Positions 42,583-53,945 of a stretch of 64,000 nt of DNA are shown here, piece by piece (position 1 is the stretch's first letter; each line of letters starts with the position of its first letter). The stretch comes from Acrasis kona (Eukaryota; Heterolobosea; Eutetramitea; Acrasida; Acrasidae), in contig JAOPGA020000078.1 in assembly GCA_026419775.2 (NCBI GenBank), positions 99,063 to 163,062 of the forward strand, given 5' to 3'. The translations under genes were made by a program, and so were the position numbers. The notes under the pieces are model-generated. The model worked only from the letters and a program-made list of their open reading frames with translations. It did not search any database and was not told where the DNA came from.

Positions 42583-44020
42583 TTAAAATATTGAATCTCT
42601 GTTGTTGACATTTTGTTCATACAAGTCTTGTAATTCTCTATCAAACAAGGAGTTTTCTGGCGCAGCTTTCTCTTGTACGATTTCATCGTGTTTACGTTTA
42701 TGACCTCTGTGACCTGTTTCGTGAACCGTCGCTGGGAATGTGGGCATCATGACCTTGCTCTTCGGTAACGGACTTTCTTTAAAGTAGGGATGCTTCAGCG
42801 CCTCATCGGCCGTGATTCGTAGCTTGGGATCAAATTCTAACATTCTTTCCAAAAGGTCCAAACCAAGTTTTGACAGAATAGGAAGGTTGTTCGTCATGCC
42901 AATTTGTTGAGTAAAACGTTTATGCAGATTGTTCGTTCTGTCATTGTTAAAATCAACCATGATGCTAATCTTACTTTGATCCAGTAAAGTGGAATTTTTT
43001 AACATTCGGTAACTCTTGGAATCCTTCCCAACGACTTTCACTGGGTAACCCTAACACATCGAATATTTGTTTAATTTGATCCAGTTCTCCGTTTCCTTGA
43101 AACAATGGTTTCTTCAGCAAAAGTTCTGCAAATACACATCCTACTGACCACTAATACATTGATGTACATTATTAGTATAGAACTAACCATATCGATAGCT
43201 GGAGTGTACTTCTTCTCGCCAAGTAAAATCTCTATGGCTCTATAATATAGTGTGACGACGACCGGAGAATAAGCTCTTGGAGGATCGCTGTACTTTCTTG
43301 CTAAACCAAAATCACCTCCACATTGTTAAATTACTTTCGAAAGTTGGACTTACAAATTTTTAGGTTTCCATGATTATCTAAAAGCAGGTTACTGGTTTTA
43401 ATGTCTCTATGTTGAACCCAGTTGTCGTGCATGTATTTGACTCCATCCAAAAGTTGAATCAATAAGCACTTGACTTCTGCTTGTGTGAACCTTTGTTTCA
43501 TGATCTCATTCAAATCCTTAACGGTATGATCCATGTAATCCATTACTACAAAAATTTTATTGTAGTCTGACCCAACAACTACTTCGTGTGCGTTGACCAG
43601 GTTTGGATGTTGCATTTGCATAAGGGTGGATATCTCTCTGAGGGCAGAAGTAGGAAAGCCCTCTACCAGTAACTCTTGGGGTAGTTTTATTCTTTTCAAT
43701 GCCACGATATCGCCTGTCTTTTTACATCTTGCACGTGCTTAAGGCGTACAAAAGTGTGAAGGTTGATTGATTAATCCTCAAAGCACAGGTATTGATTTGT
43801 ACTTACAAACTACACCATAGGATCCTGTACCTATTTGGTTCATGAATTCATAGTTTTCCACGCTTTCGCAGGCTCTAAATCCAAGAGGGTACTCATTTGC
43901 GTCAACAACAGACTTTACATTCTCTCCATCAACTTCAATAATCTCAGTGCCTGCCGAATTTGGTGGAGTTTTGTCATTGGGATTGAACTCGGTGGACGAG
44001 GTGTTGGGTGGTGTGTTCAT
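42583..44020 (-). CDS. CDK10/11-like cyclin-dependent kinase
   Basis: Exons 44020-43807, 43737-43354, 43315-43188, 43150-42975 and 42937-42583 give 418 aa. Kinase motifs in order: glycine loop GTGSYGVV, catalytic Lys in VALKRIKL, cyclin-binding helix [25 protein letters not shown] and [10 protein letters not shown]. The helix and the sequence after the kinase domain place it with the CDK10/CDK11 (PITSLRE) group, which couples transcription and splicing. The C-terminal 60 residues are charged with a basic KRKHD cluster. Introns of 34-69 nt were placed from kinase homology; the first (43738-43806) is the longest. Confidence 0.88.
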
Positions 44021-44054
44021 TTCCAAAGTTGATTGTAGAATTGAGTTTGCTTGA

Positions 44055-45371
44055 ATGACGAACAAACAACAGTTCCCTGATATATGGTTGAACTATGCAA
44101 TAAGGGTAGTAAGTATAGTCCTAAATAATAGATACGAATGGCCAAAGGAGACAGCATGGATGGAAAAGAGAAATTGGTTCAACTCAGATATAGAGATAGC
44201 CAAAGATGTTGTAGAAGCGGTTGCAAGCGTGATAAAAAAGCAACAAAACAACGACGACGAGAATGTATTTCTAAACATTTACGTAGAGTATCCTGGACAT
44301 ACCAAGATTAAGAGGATTCTTCTTGAGAGATGGACACTTCGTTTGAACAAATCACCAAATCAACCCGACAACCAACAAATACAGGCGGCGTATTTAAAAC
44401 TAATCGTTAAATTGAGATCAATATACGCTTACATTCTTTTACTTCCAACATCAAAGCTACTTAGGAGCAAGTCAAGAAATCTTCGTAGCAATACAAAGAT
44501 AAAATTTCAGTTCTTCTATAAAAAAACTGATGAAGTTGCTTTTGCCAGTGCGTCAAGTTCCGTTTTCAAATTCGAGTTGGTCACTGCAGGTAAAAATAAA
44601 ATATTTACCCAGGTAGAGTACCGCAAAGATTTATCTGCCATAATAAAAGAAACGACGCCCACTGGTATTTTTGACCAAGTAATGGTAGACAATTACTTGG
44701 AAGATAGTATGGTCTTAAATAGCATAATAACTGTTAGTTCTCCTATTTGTTACAATAATAAATCTGCACCTAGTGCACTTACAGGAGGTTCTTCGGCCTC
44801 TGACAATGTTGGTCAATATTTTAATACTTTAAATTCTCAAGTCACTGAAAAGAACAATCAAAACGAACCTCCAAGCACTTTTATTTGTGTTGGTTCTTCC
44901 AGTGACTCCGCCTCTTCCACATCTGACTCTCCAGACAATGACCGTGATGATTGGGAGGCATCACAAAGTTTTGTAGAAATGGTTGTTCCGGAGGATTTGG
45001 TTGATTTTGTAAATACTAATTATGATGATTCCGTACATGACCCCACAAGGTTAAGTTTCTCTCCCATAACTGAGGAATCTTGTAGTGATTTGGGAGACTT
45101 TGGTGACATGATTATTTTAAAGGATGTCACTGCCGCCAATCAAAGCAGTTCCATCACGCAGGACCGGCTAGTTTTTGAGTTAATACCATCTCAAATAGAT
45201 GATCAACAAGATGTGTCTCAAACAAGTGTCAATTTACAAAGTAGTTGTGACGATCCTCTTGTTTCGTTTTTCAATGATGCATCACTGATGCCATCAAATG
45301 TAAACATTACAACATGTCGACTAGAAACACTGGAAGTACTTCGGAATAGATTGGATTCTTTTAAAAAGTGA
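44055..45371 (+). CDS. ATG13: Autophagy protein ATG13
   Basis: This intronless gene gives 438 aa. Residues about 1-230 form the ATG13 HORMA domain, recognised by LLERWTLRLN, the long helix AYLKLIVKLRSIYAYILLLPTSKLL and the strand pair KFQFFYK. The remaining half is disordered and rich in Ser, Thr and Asp. ATG13 links the ATG1/ULK kinase to ATG17/FIP200 and ATG9 at the start of autophagosome formation; the disordered half is the usual site of TOR phosphorylation. Its ATG is 34 bp from the ATG of the divergent CDK-like gene. Confidence 0.85.
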   Translation: MTNKQQFPDIWLNYAIRVVSIVLNNRYEWPKETAWMEKRNWFNSDIEIAKDVVEAVASVIKKQQNNDDENVFLNIYVEYPGHTKIKRILLERWTLRLNKSPNQPDNQQIQAAYLKLIVKLRSIYAYILLLPTSKLLRSKSRNLRSNTKIKFQFFYKKTDEVAFASASSSVFKFELVTAGKNKIFTQVEYRKDLSAIIKETTPTGIFDQVMVDNYLEDSMVLNSIITVSSPICYNNKSAPSALTGGSSASDNVGQYFNTLNSQVTEKNNQNEPPSTFICVGSSSDSASSTSDSPDNDRDDWEASQSFVEMVVPEDLVDFVNTNYDDSVHDPTRLSFSPITEESCSDLGDFGDMIILKDVTAANQSSSITQDRLVFELIPSQIDDQQDVSQTSVNLQSSCDDPLVSFFNDASLMPSNVNITTCRLETLEVLRNRLDSFKK

Positions 45372-45395
45372 TTTTGTATGGTGTAGATAAAATAA

Positions 45396-48389
45396 TTATT
45401 TATTAATCCAGTCATTCCTTGTTGTTATCGCTCTGGCCATCCAATATTCCTGTTTATCAAGCCTACAGCAATTATACATACTGGAGACTACATCCGCTGG
45501 TTCTAGCTTGTCTGGAACGTAACATAATTTCCCCGTTGGCGTTTGTAGAAACGTTGATATAATTTTACGAGATTGATCTTCGATATTCATATCATAAACA
45601 ATAGCGATTTGTGCTTTCATCTCTTGTAAATGTTCAAATTCGTAATAAAAAAGTTCCCTTGTATTATACTTCATGAACCAGCATGTATCAAATCTCTTTA
45701 TTCTAGTAAATCTTTTCATCTTTGCCCACTTACTAATGTGATCATTCATTTGGAATTCATAATCGACTTTCACATGTTCATCAAAAGGAGATGAGATTAA
45801 TTCATCATCGGAATGCACTGCCACTTTATTAGAACCTTTAAAGCAATTTAAAAGCGCCGTTTTCAGAGTAGAATTTTGAACATGTAATGGTTGTTGGATC
45901 CTGTAGTAATTGTACTCATCTTGATTTCTCAACTTCATTAATTGGTAGATATTGTCTGAGCATTTCATCTGAAATTGACCACATATATTTCTATTAAAAT
46001 ATACCTCTCTTTCCGAGTCTTCTTTGTCATACAACACTAACTTTAGAAACAATTCGAAATTGGTAATTTCAAATTGCCTTAAAGTAGTTGTATCGTTAAT
46101 CCAGCAGCAAGGTCTATCTTGAGTTATACCTTGAGTCAGATCCTCCGGTACAGTGCCAGAATATCTTTCTAACCAACAGGTATACGAGATTTGAGAGGAA
46201 TTTGATATGTCGCCACAAGAATCTAAGAGTTGACGAATCCTATCAATAACTTCAATTGCATAATAATCAGCTTCAATATTTACAACAGCAACCCTTCGTT
46301 GTAAGTTATGGTGGAATTGTTCTGAATTAATTGTTGTATTCTGTTCGACTACCTCTTGGGTCACTGAATGGTCATAGTAAGAGTGTTGATCAAGTGTATA
46401 CTCAGGAGCATGTATGCGATAATAAACATCTAATAATATACCATTCATATGGATGTATAAGATATAATGGTACAAAATCACTGCTATCGTAGCTATAAAT
46501 AGTAAGTAGATCACAACTACAAGAAGAGCTCCAGGTATAGAGCTCCCCTCTTGAACATCATAGTACCTAGCTAAAACAAAAGCCTCACCAGATGGATACA
46601 TGAATATAAAATCGCTAATCATAATTAACATAGAGTCAAATAGCGTGCTGAATGTATACAAGATTACAATTTTATAAATGAAGGTCGGTAGATGAGTATG
46701 TACCATGTATCTTGATTGAAGTACTGATACACAAAACATCATTAACAAACAAAGAATAAGGTTAATTGAATTAGCACATATAATAAAACCAGACACAAAC
46801 GCAGCAGTTTTAAATTGCACATCAAAATCAATCCATACATGCCAAGCTGTCCACTCGGATCGAGTTTGGGGTGTATTTGACACTGACAAACAGAACCATT
46901 GGCCAAAATAATGAGGCCACATTCTTACATAAAGAGATATAATAAACACCAAAATTGTAGTCCAGAAGTAAATTGTTTTGTATGAGTATAAATCAAGATC
47001 AAATTTAAGCGTGTGCATTAAATACAACAGCTTATGCCTAGTTATACTTTTATTGATTTTTTTTTGGTTGCACAGCAAGGTTTGCTTGTATATCTCATTT
47101 GAATGCTCATTGTTGTTATTGCCATCAAAAGGTATTACCGAATCATAAGACACATTTGTACTTAAATGAACACTTTCAATATAGTCAACTTGTTCTTGGT
47201 CATCAAATGAAGAGTGACTTGTAGTAACTACAGCATTCATATCATCTTGTGGTGTATTGTAAATTTTCAAGTACAAATTACCAAACCAAAATTCTTCATT
47301 TATATTGTACCATTTATCATATGTACTTATCTCATCAGTATTTACATTGCCCTTTATCATTGTAACTTTGTAATTGCCATTCACAAGATTCATACTGCTA
47401 TCTACAGCTGGTAATATACCCCAAGCAACAACATCGCTCGTTAAAGTATTGTAGAGAGTTAAGATGATTGTATTACGAGGTTGTAAGGACGTATTAGAAG
47501 GACATATAAAATTTATTATTTGATGCTCTTTCAAATCAATATGATTTGAAATTTGAAAGTATGGACAACATTGTAAATCTCTATTTTTTAATTGATCTTT
47601 AAACCAATATGAACTACTGGAATTTGTAAAGTGAGACTGTTGACCACTTTTCAATTTGTAAACAAGAGGGGATCCACATAGCTTATCATATAACGTTACA
47701 GCTATAGTATAGTAATCTTTTTTGTAATCTGTTTCAGGTAGATTCTGATAGCTGATAACTAATTTATGAAGCAATATATTAATGGATTGAGGTTGATCAT
47801 TCCATTTCATTTTTAAATGTTTTGTATATATTAGATCTTCACTGTTACAATCTTGAGTAATTGATATGTCTTGCTTCTGAGTGTTGAATATCAAACTTTC
47901 GTGATTCTTCTTCCATAAAGAGTAGGATTCGTCGCGATCGTGTTTATCTTTTTGTAGTCGTTTAGCTTTTATTTTAGAGGATATGGCTTGATTTTTGTTT
48001 TTTAACTCCATTAGCTTTTGTTTGGAACTAATAATGTGGTTTTCGCGCTCGAATTCTCGAAGACTGTTGATTTCTGATTGGATTTTGTCGTGAGTGTCGC
48101 GCTCGTTTTTGATTACCACCGGCTCGACAACGAAATCTCCAGGGTCCTCAGGCGAGGATCCGATTTTTATTGCGTTGATTTCTATTACTTCGTGGTCAAT
48201 TGGAGATAAGTATCGATCCTCCAACAATTCATTTTCCTCGTGTAAATTTTTGGAGTTGTAGAATTTCTTTACAGCTGTATTTACAAAGTACTGCTTATTC
48301 TCTCCAAATTTGCTCAAATATTCTAATAGTGGTACGTCGTCGTTGTCATTCGCTGCTTCGTCAGTGTCTGTGTCCGTAAACCTATCCAT
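45396..48389 (-). CDS. Large unknown membrane protein with C2-like lumenal or cytosolic domain
   Basis: I do not recognise this 997-aa intronless protein. An acidic N terminus is followed by a coiled coil (about residues 100-160). A beta-rich, C2-like region follows (about 205-385). Five hydrophobic segments come next: one near SYKTIYFWTTILVFIISLYV, then AAFVSGFIICANSINLILCL, a segment near IYKIVILYTFSTLFDS, and a pair around GALLVVVIYLLFIATIAVIL. The C-terminal 270 residues are soluble and rich in Tyr, Cys and Asn. The start at 48389 is the first ATG. A channel or ciliary-type membrane protein is conceivable, but no diagnostic motif supports it. Confidence 0.6.
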   Translation of the reverse strand: MDRFTDTDTDEAANDNDDVPLLEYLSKFGENKQYFVNTAVKKFYNSKNLHEENELLEDRYLSPIDHEVIEINAIKIGSSPEDPGDFVVEPVVIKNERDTHDKIQSEINSLREFERENHIISSKQKLMELKNKNQAISSKIKAKRLQKDKHDRDESYSLWKKNHESLIFNTQKQDISITQDCNSEDLIYTKHLKMKWNDQPQSINILLHKLVISYQNLPETDYKKDYYTIAVTLYDKLCGSPLVYKLKSGQQSHFTNSSSSYWFKDQLKNRDLQCCPYFQISNHIDLKEHQIINFICPSNTSLQPRNTIILTLYNTLTSDVVAWGILPAVDSSMNLVNGNYKVTMIKGNVNTDEISTYDKWYNINEEFWFGNLYLKIYNTPQDDMNAVVTTSHSSFDDQEQVDYIESVHLSTNVSYDSVIPFDGNNNNEHSNEIYKQTLLCNQKKINKSITRHKLLYLMHTLKFDLDLYSYKTIYFWTTILVFIISLYVRMWPHYFGQWFCLSVSNTPQTRSEWTAWHVWIDFDVQFKTAAFVSGFIICANSINLILCLLMMFCVSVLQSRYMVHTHLPTFIYKIVILYTFSTLFDSMLIMISDFIFMYPSGEAFVLARYYDVQEGSSIPGALLVVVIYLLFIATIAVILYHYILYIHMNGILLDVYYRIHAPEYTLDQHSYYDHSVTQEVVEQNTTINSEQFHHNLQRRVAVVNIEADYYAIEVIDRIRQLLDSCGDISNSSQISYTCWLERYSGTVPEDLTQGITQDRPCCWINDTTTLRQFEITNFELFLKLVLYDKEDSEREVYFNRNICGQFQMKCSDNIYQLMKLRNQDEYNYYRIQQPLHVQNSTLKTALLNCFKGSNKVAVHSDDELISSPFDEHVKVDYEFQMNDHISKWAKMKRFTRIKRFDTCWFMKYNTRELFYYEFEHLQEMKAQIAIVYDMNIEDQSRKIISTFLQTPTGKLCYVPDKLEPADVVSSMYNCCRLDKQEYWMARAITTRNDWINK

Positions 48390-48613
48390 TGTAACCAATC
48401 AACTGCAAAATTGGCCAATGTTAAAAAATATCTGGATATCTTGACAGGTACAAAGTAATTTAACTAGAACTGATAATAAGAGATTCAATAAAATTTAATT
48501 AACTTTATTTGACCTAACTGTATTTGATTGTTTACATCGACGTTCCATCCCGCACAAAGGAACGTCGTCTAAATTCAGTTGTCGCCCATCATCTACAAAA
48601 ATCAAAATTGAGG

Positions 48614-49397
48614 ATGTCCGAAGCGAGTGGTGTGGAGAATACATCACCGTTCGATGAACTAACAGACCAACAGAGGGAACAGTTTGAGGAGTTTAAAAAG
48701 GATGTGAAAAGTTGGGACGAATACAACGATGACGCCATTGTTGAGTATTGCACCGATTTGACGCTGTTTAGGTTTTTAAGCGGGTTGCTCTGGGACTCAG
48801 AGAAGGCAGCGAATCAATTAAGAAGAACTCTTCAGTGGAGGAGAGAATTTAGACCGCAAGATGTCCACCTAAATGAATTAAAAATGGTAGCTGAGTCTGG
48901 ATGGATGTTCCACCAAGGACATGATAAGGAAGGTAGACCTCTTTTGTACATTATAGTTCACAGAGATAAAACTGGATCTCAACAGGCCCTAGACATCAAA
49001 TTCAAACACATTGTACATACGCTTGAGCACTGCTACCGAGATATTGGGAGAGAATATCTACCAAGCTACGTGGGTTGTGGACTTTAAAGATGTATCCTTG
49101 TCATACGATTTAGTAAACAAGCTGAGAAGTGCAATGGGTAATGTGGGCGAGTTTTATCCTGAAAATCTCCACAGAATCTTTGTATTAAATACCGGATGGT
49201 TAGTCAACATGATGTTCGCGTTTGGTAGGACTTTTATGACTAAGAGAATGTTGGACAAGTATGTTGTGGCTAGCTACGCTGATTTAAAAAAGTATATTGA
49301 CGACGATCAGTTACTAAAAGTACTTGGTGGCGATGCTGATATGGACTTTGATTACGATCGTGAGGTCGAATTGGACGAGAAGAGACACGCAAAATAA
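48614..49397 (+). CDS. CRAL-TRIO (SEC14-like) lipid-transfer protein, one frameshift
   Basis: The reading starts at the ATG 48614. An N-terminal CRAL-TRIO helix region (LFRFLSGLLWDSEKAANQL, then LRRTLQWRREFRP) is followed by the lipid-binding fold (GRPLLYIIVHRDKTG, WVVDFKDVSLSYD, YPENLHRIFVLNTGW, KRMLDKYVV). The frame shifts once at the G run 49046-49048: one G fewer makes HTLEHCYRDIG continue into ENIYQATWVVDF, giving about 260 aa. SEC14-type proteins exchange phosphatidylinositol and other lipids between membranes. No Golgi-dynamics or other added domain is present. The break is probably a sequence error since both halves are fully conserved. Confidence 0.85.
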
Positions 49398-49497
49398 ATT
49401 TTGAAAGTGAACGTAAATTAAAATTCATTTAATGTTGGTGTAACATTCGTTAAATTTTGTTCAATTTGAAGGAGCACTATCCAAATCATCTAATAAA

Positions 49498-49780
49498 TTA
49501 AAGAGCATCCGCATTCTTTAACAATGTGTTTAGAACATTTGCTTGCTCGTATAGATAAGGTATAGCAGCCTCTGGTTGGTTTGGATCCCCCACTGCATTA
49601 TTCTGACCTGTCATCCTATTACTTTGAATAGAACGATTGATAATTTTCTTACCATATAATGCCAGCCTCTGCGGTGTACCCATCAGGAAGCTGTCTAACC
49701 GCATCTCTGTTAATATTACTGGTTGATGTCTTCAACAAAGAGGAAAGAAGATAGTCGGACAACCAGGAAAGAAGTCCCAT
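49498..49780 (-). CDS. Small protein with N-terminal myristoylation-type motif
   Basis: Exons 49780-49653 and 49615-49498, with a 37-nt intron, give 81 aa. The protein begins MGLLSWLSDYLLSS, a possible N-myristoylation site followed by an amphipathic helix, and has a helical C terminus. I do not recognise the family. The gene runs in the same direction as MAK5 and ends about 100 bp from the CRAL-TRIO gene. Confidence 0.55.
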
Positions 49781-49851
49781 TTTTACAAACGGACAGAGAA
49801 GACAACAACTTTCGACAAATAAAATGTACATTGTTTAATATTTGTAAGCAT

Positions 49852-52016
49852 TTATTTTTTATTCGATCTCCTTCTTCTCTTTCTTTTTGGTTGGTCCTCT
49901 TCTTTATCTTCTGCATCTTCATCTTCTGCATCTTTCAACGGCCTTTTTTGAGGTCCTAGAGGTATCTTCTTTGGTTTGTCTACCTTCTTCTCTACAAGTT
50001 CCGCTCTTGCATCCTTCTTTTTTGTCTTGTCCAACACTTGGGATAAACGATCCAAATCACTTGTTATGTATTTTCTGCTTAGTAAAATTCTTGACCCGAT
50101 GTTGACTTTCATCATGGTGGCAAGTTCGTTCTGCATTCTTGTCAAGTCACGATCCTTATCCACATCCTTCTTTCCTTGCTTAATTTGTTTCTTCAAGTGT
50201 TCGTCGAGGTCAATGTCAGCTTCTTTTGCAGCAGTCTCAAACCAATTCATTTCGCTCATTGCTTGCTTCTTGTTTCTCATCTTCATTTCAATCTTCTGGG
50301 CCAGTTTCATCCTCTTGCGTAACTCTGGTATGTAGAGAGACTCTTGGTCAGGATCCAATGGGAATAGTTCGATACCATCCTCCTTACCGGTTGCAGAGCA
50401 AATATCTTTGTAAAAGCGACGATCTTCGGGTGAAACCAAAGCAAGAGAGAAACCAGGTTGACCAGCACGCCCGGATCTACCACAACGATGAACATAGGCA
50501 TCTACACTGTTTGGTAGTTGATAATGTACAACATGTGCTACTCTTTCGATATCTAAACCACGTGCAGCGACATCAGTTGCAACCAACACACCGTCCTCAT
50601 TAGCCTTGAAGCGATCAAGATTATTCAAACGCTGACGTTGCTGCATCTCTCCGTGCAAAGCTGTAATAGGAACTTGAAGGACGGATAGCACACTTTGTAT
50701 GAGACGAACACGTTTAATAGAGTTAGTAAAGATTAATGTGCGACCACGATTATAAATAGAAAGGAACAAGTACAAGTATAAGAGTTTGTCTTCGTCGACA
50801 CATTGAATCTGAGATTCCTCAAGCGTTCCGGCAACCTGACTTTTCGGTGTTAAATCAACAATGGTGTAATCAGAAAACTCCATCATGTAAAGTAAAGTGT
50901 CAACAGTTCCTGTAGGTTTCTTTTCTTCTTCTTCTTCGTCCTCGTCTTCTTGATTCCTTCTTCTCTTCTTTTTTTGTTCTGGTTCTGGTTGTGGTGCTGA
51001 TCCTGACTCTTGCAACTCTCTCCATTTATCAGATAATGTGAGTGTGGCCGATGATACAAAGTTTTGAATCCTAGGCACTTTAGTTCCCTCAGCTTCATAA
51101 TCTCTTCTTTTCTGCTCATTGTTAGAATGTGTGTGAACGTGTGCTTACGATTTTAATGTAGCTGATAATGTCTCTCAACTCTGAAAAGTGACCTTCTGCA
51201 ATCATGCGATCTGCTTCGTCGATGACCAGGAACTGTAAAGAATCTAATTCTGTCAAGTGTGTGAAACCTCTATTTGTGAGATCCCAGTAGCGGCCGGGAG
51301 TTGCAACGATGATTTGTGGTCTTGATGCTATTTGTCTCTTTTGTTTTTCTTCGCTCATGCCTCCAGTTATGTTGATTACATGGATGCCAGTATCTTTTGT
51401 AACTCCTTTAATGTGATCTGTGACTTGAACTGATAGCTCTCTTGTTGGTGCAATAATTAGTGCCAGCAGCTTTTTTTCGTTATTTGGAGTGTTCATTAGG
51501 TGGGTTAGTACTGGAAGTGAGAATGCCTAAAGTTTTTCCAGAGCCAGTTTCTGCAGCGGCTATAATGTCTTTTCTTGCAATGACTGCTTTTGGAATTGTA
51601 GCTTCTTGGATGGGTGTTGGAGTTCCGAAACCAAGTTTCTGTAGGTTGTCTAAAAGGGTTGCATGTAGCCCAAATGTAGTCCATTGAGACATGTCTGCAG
51701 CTGGTGTAGCCTCCTTAGATAAGAGTTTACCCTTCTTCTTCTGTTTTTGCTTTTTCTTTTTAGAACTAACTTCATCAGATTTGTCGTCCGTAGGCGCAGA
51801 TGGACTCTCGGTTTCATTTGTTGTTTCATCTTCCTCGTCGACATTGCTAAAGTCTATCTTCGAGTTTAAAAACACAGGGTATTCTGAGGCATCGGTGGGG
51901 TCAAAAACCTCGAAAGACGCTAATCCTTCGCATGTGTTGTGTTGTTCATTTGTTAATTCTATGTTCTTCCACTTCATATTTTGAATCACGTTCATTCCTC
52001 CCTTCTTCTTCCCCAT
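49852..52016 (-). CDS. MAK5: DEAD-box RNA helicase MAK5/DDX24, one frameshift
   Basis: Exons 52016-51149 and 51111-49852, with a 37-nt intron, encode about 708 aa. Helicase motifs: Q motif (GFGTPTPIQ), AETGSGKT, PTRELSVQV, TPGR, DEAD, SATLTL, RTLIFTN, DVAARGLD and HRCGRSGRAG. The SSATLTL form, the LTPKSQVAGTLEES block and the acidic insert after SAT identify MAK5/DDX24, a nucleolar helicase of 60S ribosome assembly. After AETGSGKTL the frame must drop one G at 51526-51527 to reach AFSLPVLTHLMN. Without that change translation would stop within 20 codons, so the site is likely a sequence error. Confidence 0.9.
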
Positions 52017-52160
52017 TTCTGTGTTAAAGTTGTTAAAGTTAAGATTGAAGCTAATTACAAAAAATAATTAATAATGTGTATTGTTAAAAAAACCATTTTA
52101 TATTCTTTCGCATTGTAGCATCCTGGTATTGGGAATCAAAAGGCGATTTATAGAATATCT

Positions 52161-52961
52161 TTATTTGATATACAATACCTGGATTGGGGTATCAAAGTCA
52201 TTTGCAGTCAAAAGTTTCTTCAGGTTATTCACTTGCAAAGCTGTTGTTTTGATTTCATCTCTATATTTTTGCACTTCAGTTCTTTTTTTCATCCCTTTGT
52301 CACAAGTGTAAATGACTAGTTCCTTATTCAACTTCTTCCTTAAGAGTATAGCTTCCAAGTAAACCATGTCGTCAGAGGCATGGGGATTATGTTCTTGAAG
52401 TTTCTTAATTTCCACCAAGAAAGAGTTTTTTGCCTTCTTATTGTAGCCAACTCCTAGATATTCTTCTTTAGAAATTTTGACTATTTTTTGAGCTTTAATT
52501 AAACCTAAACCTTTCTTAAATGCACTAATTTCACTTGTGATCTGACAGAACAATATTTAGTATGAATAGATAGTTGCAGTTACTTTTGGAGTGACATGGA
52601 AATGAAGCTTTTTCTGTTCTTCGTTCAATTTAGCTATGTTAGTTATGGTGCAAGTGTCAATTACAGCATGTTTTTCCTCAACTTTGATGGCATCCTCAAC
52701 AAGCTCCTCCTTACTAGCTTCATCATTTGGTGGTACAACCTTCTCCAAGAGGGGTGAACTGATGACCTGCACCTTTTCCTCTACTTGGGTAGACTTCTCC
52801 TTCTTAACATATACCCTCTTCATGAGGGAGGAATGTGATGGTACTATACATAATAATGATATCCAAGCAATAATAATTGCAAGAAACACAGTCCACCTCA
52901 TTGTTTGATTGATAAATTGTTCTATCGTCGATTCTTTGAAACCCTTAAAACACCATGACAT
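52161..52961 (-). CDS. Membrane-anchored PIN-like domain protein
   Basis: Exons 52961-52584 and 52541-52161 with a 42-nt intron give about 253 aa. A membrane helix (about residues 22-40) is followed by a charged linker. From residue 98 there is a fold that resembles a PIN nuclease: AVIDTCTITNIA with Asp102, then HASDDMVYLEAILL, then LVIYTCDKGMKKR. These give three acidic positions at PIN-like spacing. PIN domains cut RNA in a metal-dependent way. The assignment rests on pattern only. The 3' end is uncertain: a 56-nt intron at 52178-52123 would replace the last five residues by a 12-residue tail ending at 52084. Confidence 0.5.
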
Positions 52962-53115
52962 TTACCTAACAGGGTGATAAGGATTGATATTTGTGACAGG
53001 ACATCTTGTTATGTCCATCGATTACAAGAAAAGTACAACTATACACCAAAGTAGGTCATAGTAAAACCCCCCAGACTTTTGATAATTTTGACAATATGTA
53101 TTGGAGGGTGTATAT

Positions 53116-53869
53116 ATGGACTGTAAAGCAAAGGTTACAACCACATACTATGGTAAGGTGGACAAAGAATACCGATATATGTATCTTGATAGGAGTGTTC
53201 TACATCTTCTGAGGAGCGGAAAGGCTTATCACCTTAAAGCCTATCTCAATACACAGCATCACTATTGCACCCCCTTTGTGAGTATTCATAATGTAAAGAT
53301 AATAAACAATTTAGGTCGCCTGCGCGTTCTTGTGGGAGTTAGATAACTCAAAAACAGGAATTACACGAAAGCCAACAGTTACCGAAATATTTGACAAATT
53401 CAAAAATGTACCACTGAGTCAAATCAGAAAACAAATCCCAGAGACGTTTGTTATACAGGAACAGGATGTTGGGAGAGAAAGAAGAATATGCAAGTACTTC
53501 CTCGACTACACTTTTAACAAAAAATACGGGGAAAAGACTACCAAAAGAGTACTTGTTGACTTGTTCTCAATTGTTCAAGCAAGTAAAGGGGATCCAGAAG
53601 ATGATGATGGAGAGCCATTCTTCGATTTTGGGCTTTGTGATTCAACTTTTCTGACTACAAAAACAAGTCCAACTCTAAAACTGTTATCCAATGAGAATTT
53701 TATTAGCGATGAACTCAAACAGGCCATGCGTTTCCATGGCTACACACATCCTCGTGTTGTTTTTATTAGTGATCTTAAATTTGAGATACCAGCCGCACTA
53801 AATATTCCACTCTCTCACCCGAACATTTACAAAAGAACTAACGGTTTGGTCAGTTTTCTATTTGAATAG
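53116..53869 (+). CDS. Unknown protein, possibly PIN-like
   Basis: Exons 53116-53277 and 53315-53869, with a 37-nt intron, give 238 aa; the splice join is in phase. I do not recognise it. Features that loosely recall a PIN fold are YLDRSVLHLL near the start, FLWELDNSK after the junction, and HPRVVFISDLKFEIPAALNIP at the end. It is divergent from the membrane-anchored PIN-like gene beside it. An upstream exon is possible because the lead before the first ATG is short and open in other frames. Confidence 0.5.
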
Positions 53870-53945
53870 GAGTAAATTCACAGTAAATTGATTTTTTAAA
53901 CAAGTCCACGATGTTCTTTTGTTGAAGTTGAGGTGTAACTTAAGG

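Noticed and set aside
49016-49043. A 28-nt intron in the CRAL-TRIO gene that would restore the frame
   Set aside because: It would remove LEHCYR, which is conserved in the fold, and is shorter than the clear introns here.
50883-51119. Minus-strand frame starting MSRKEEIMKLREL
   Set aside because: It overlaps the MAK5 intron acceptor and exon 2 in another frame; helicase motifs continue only in the MAK5 frame.
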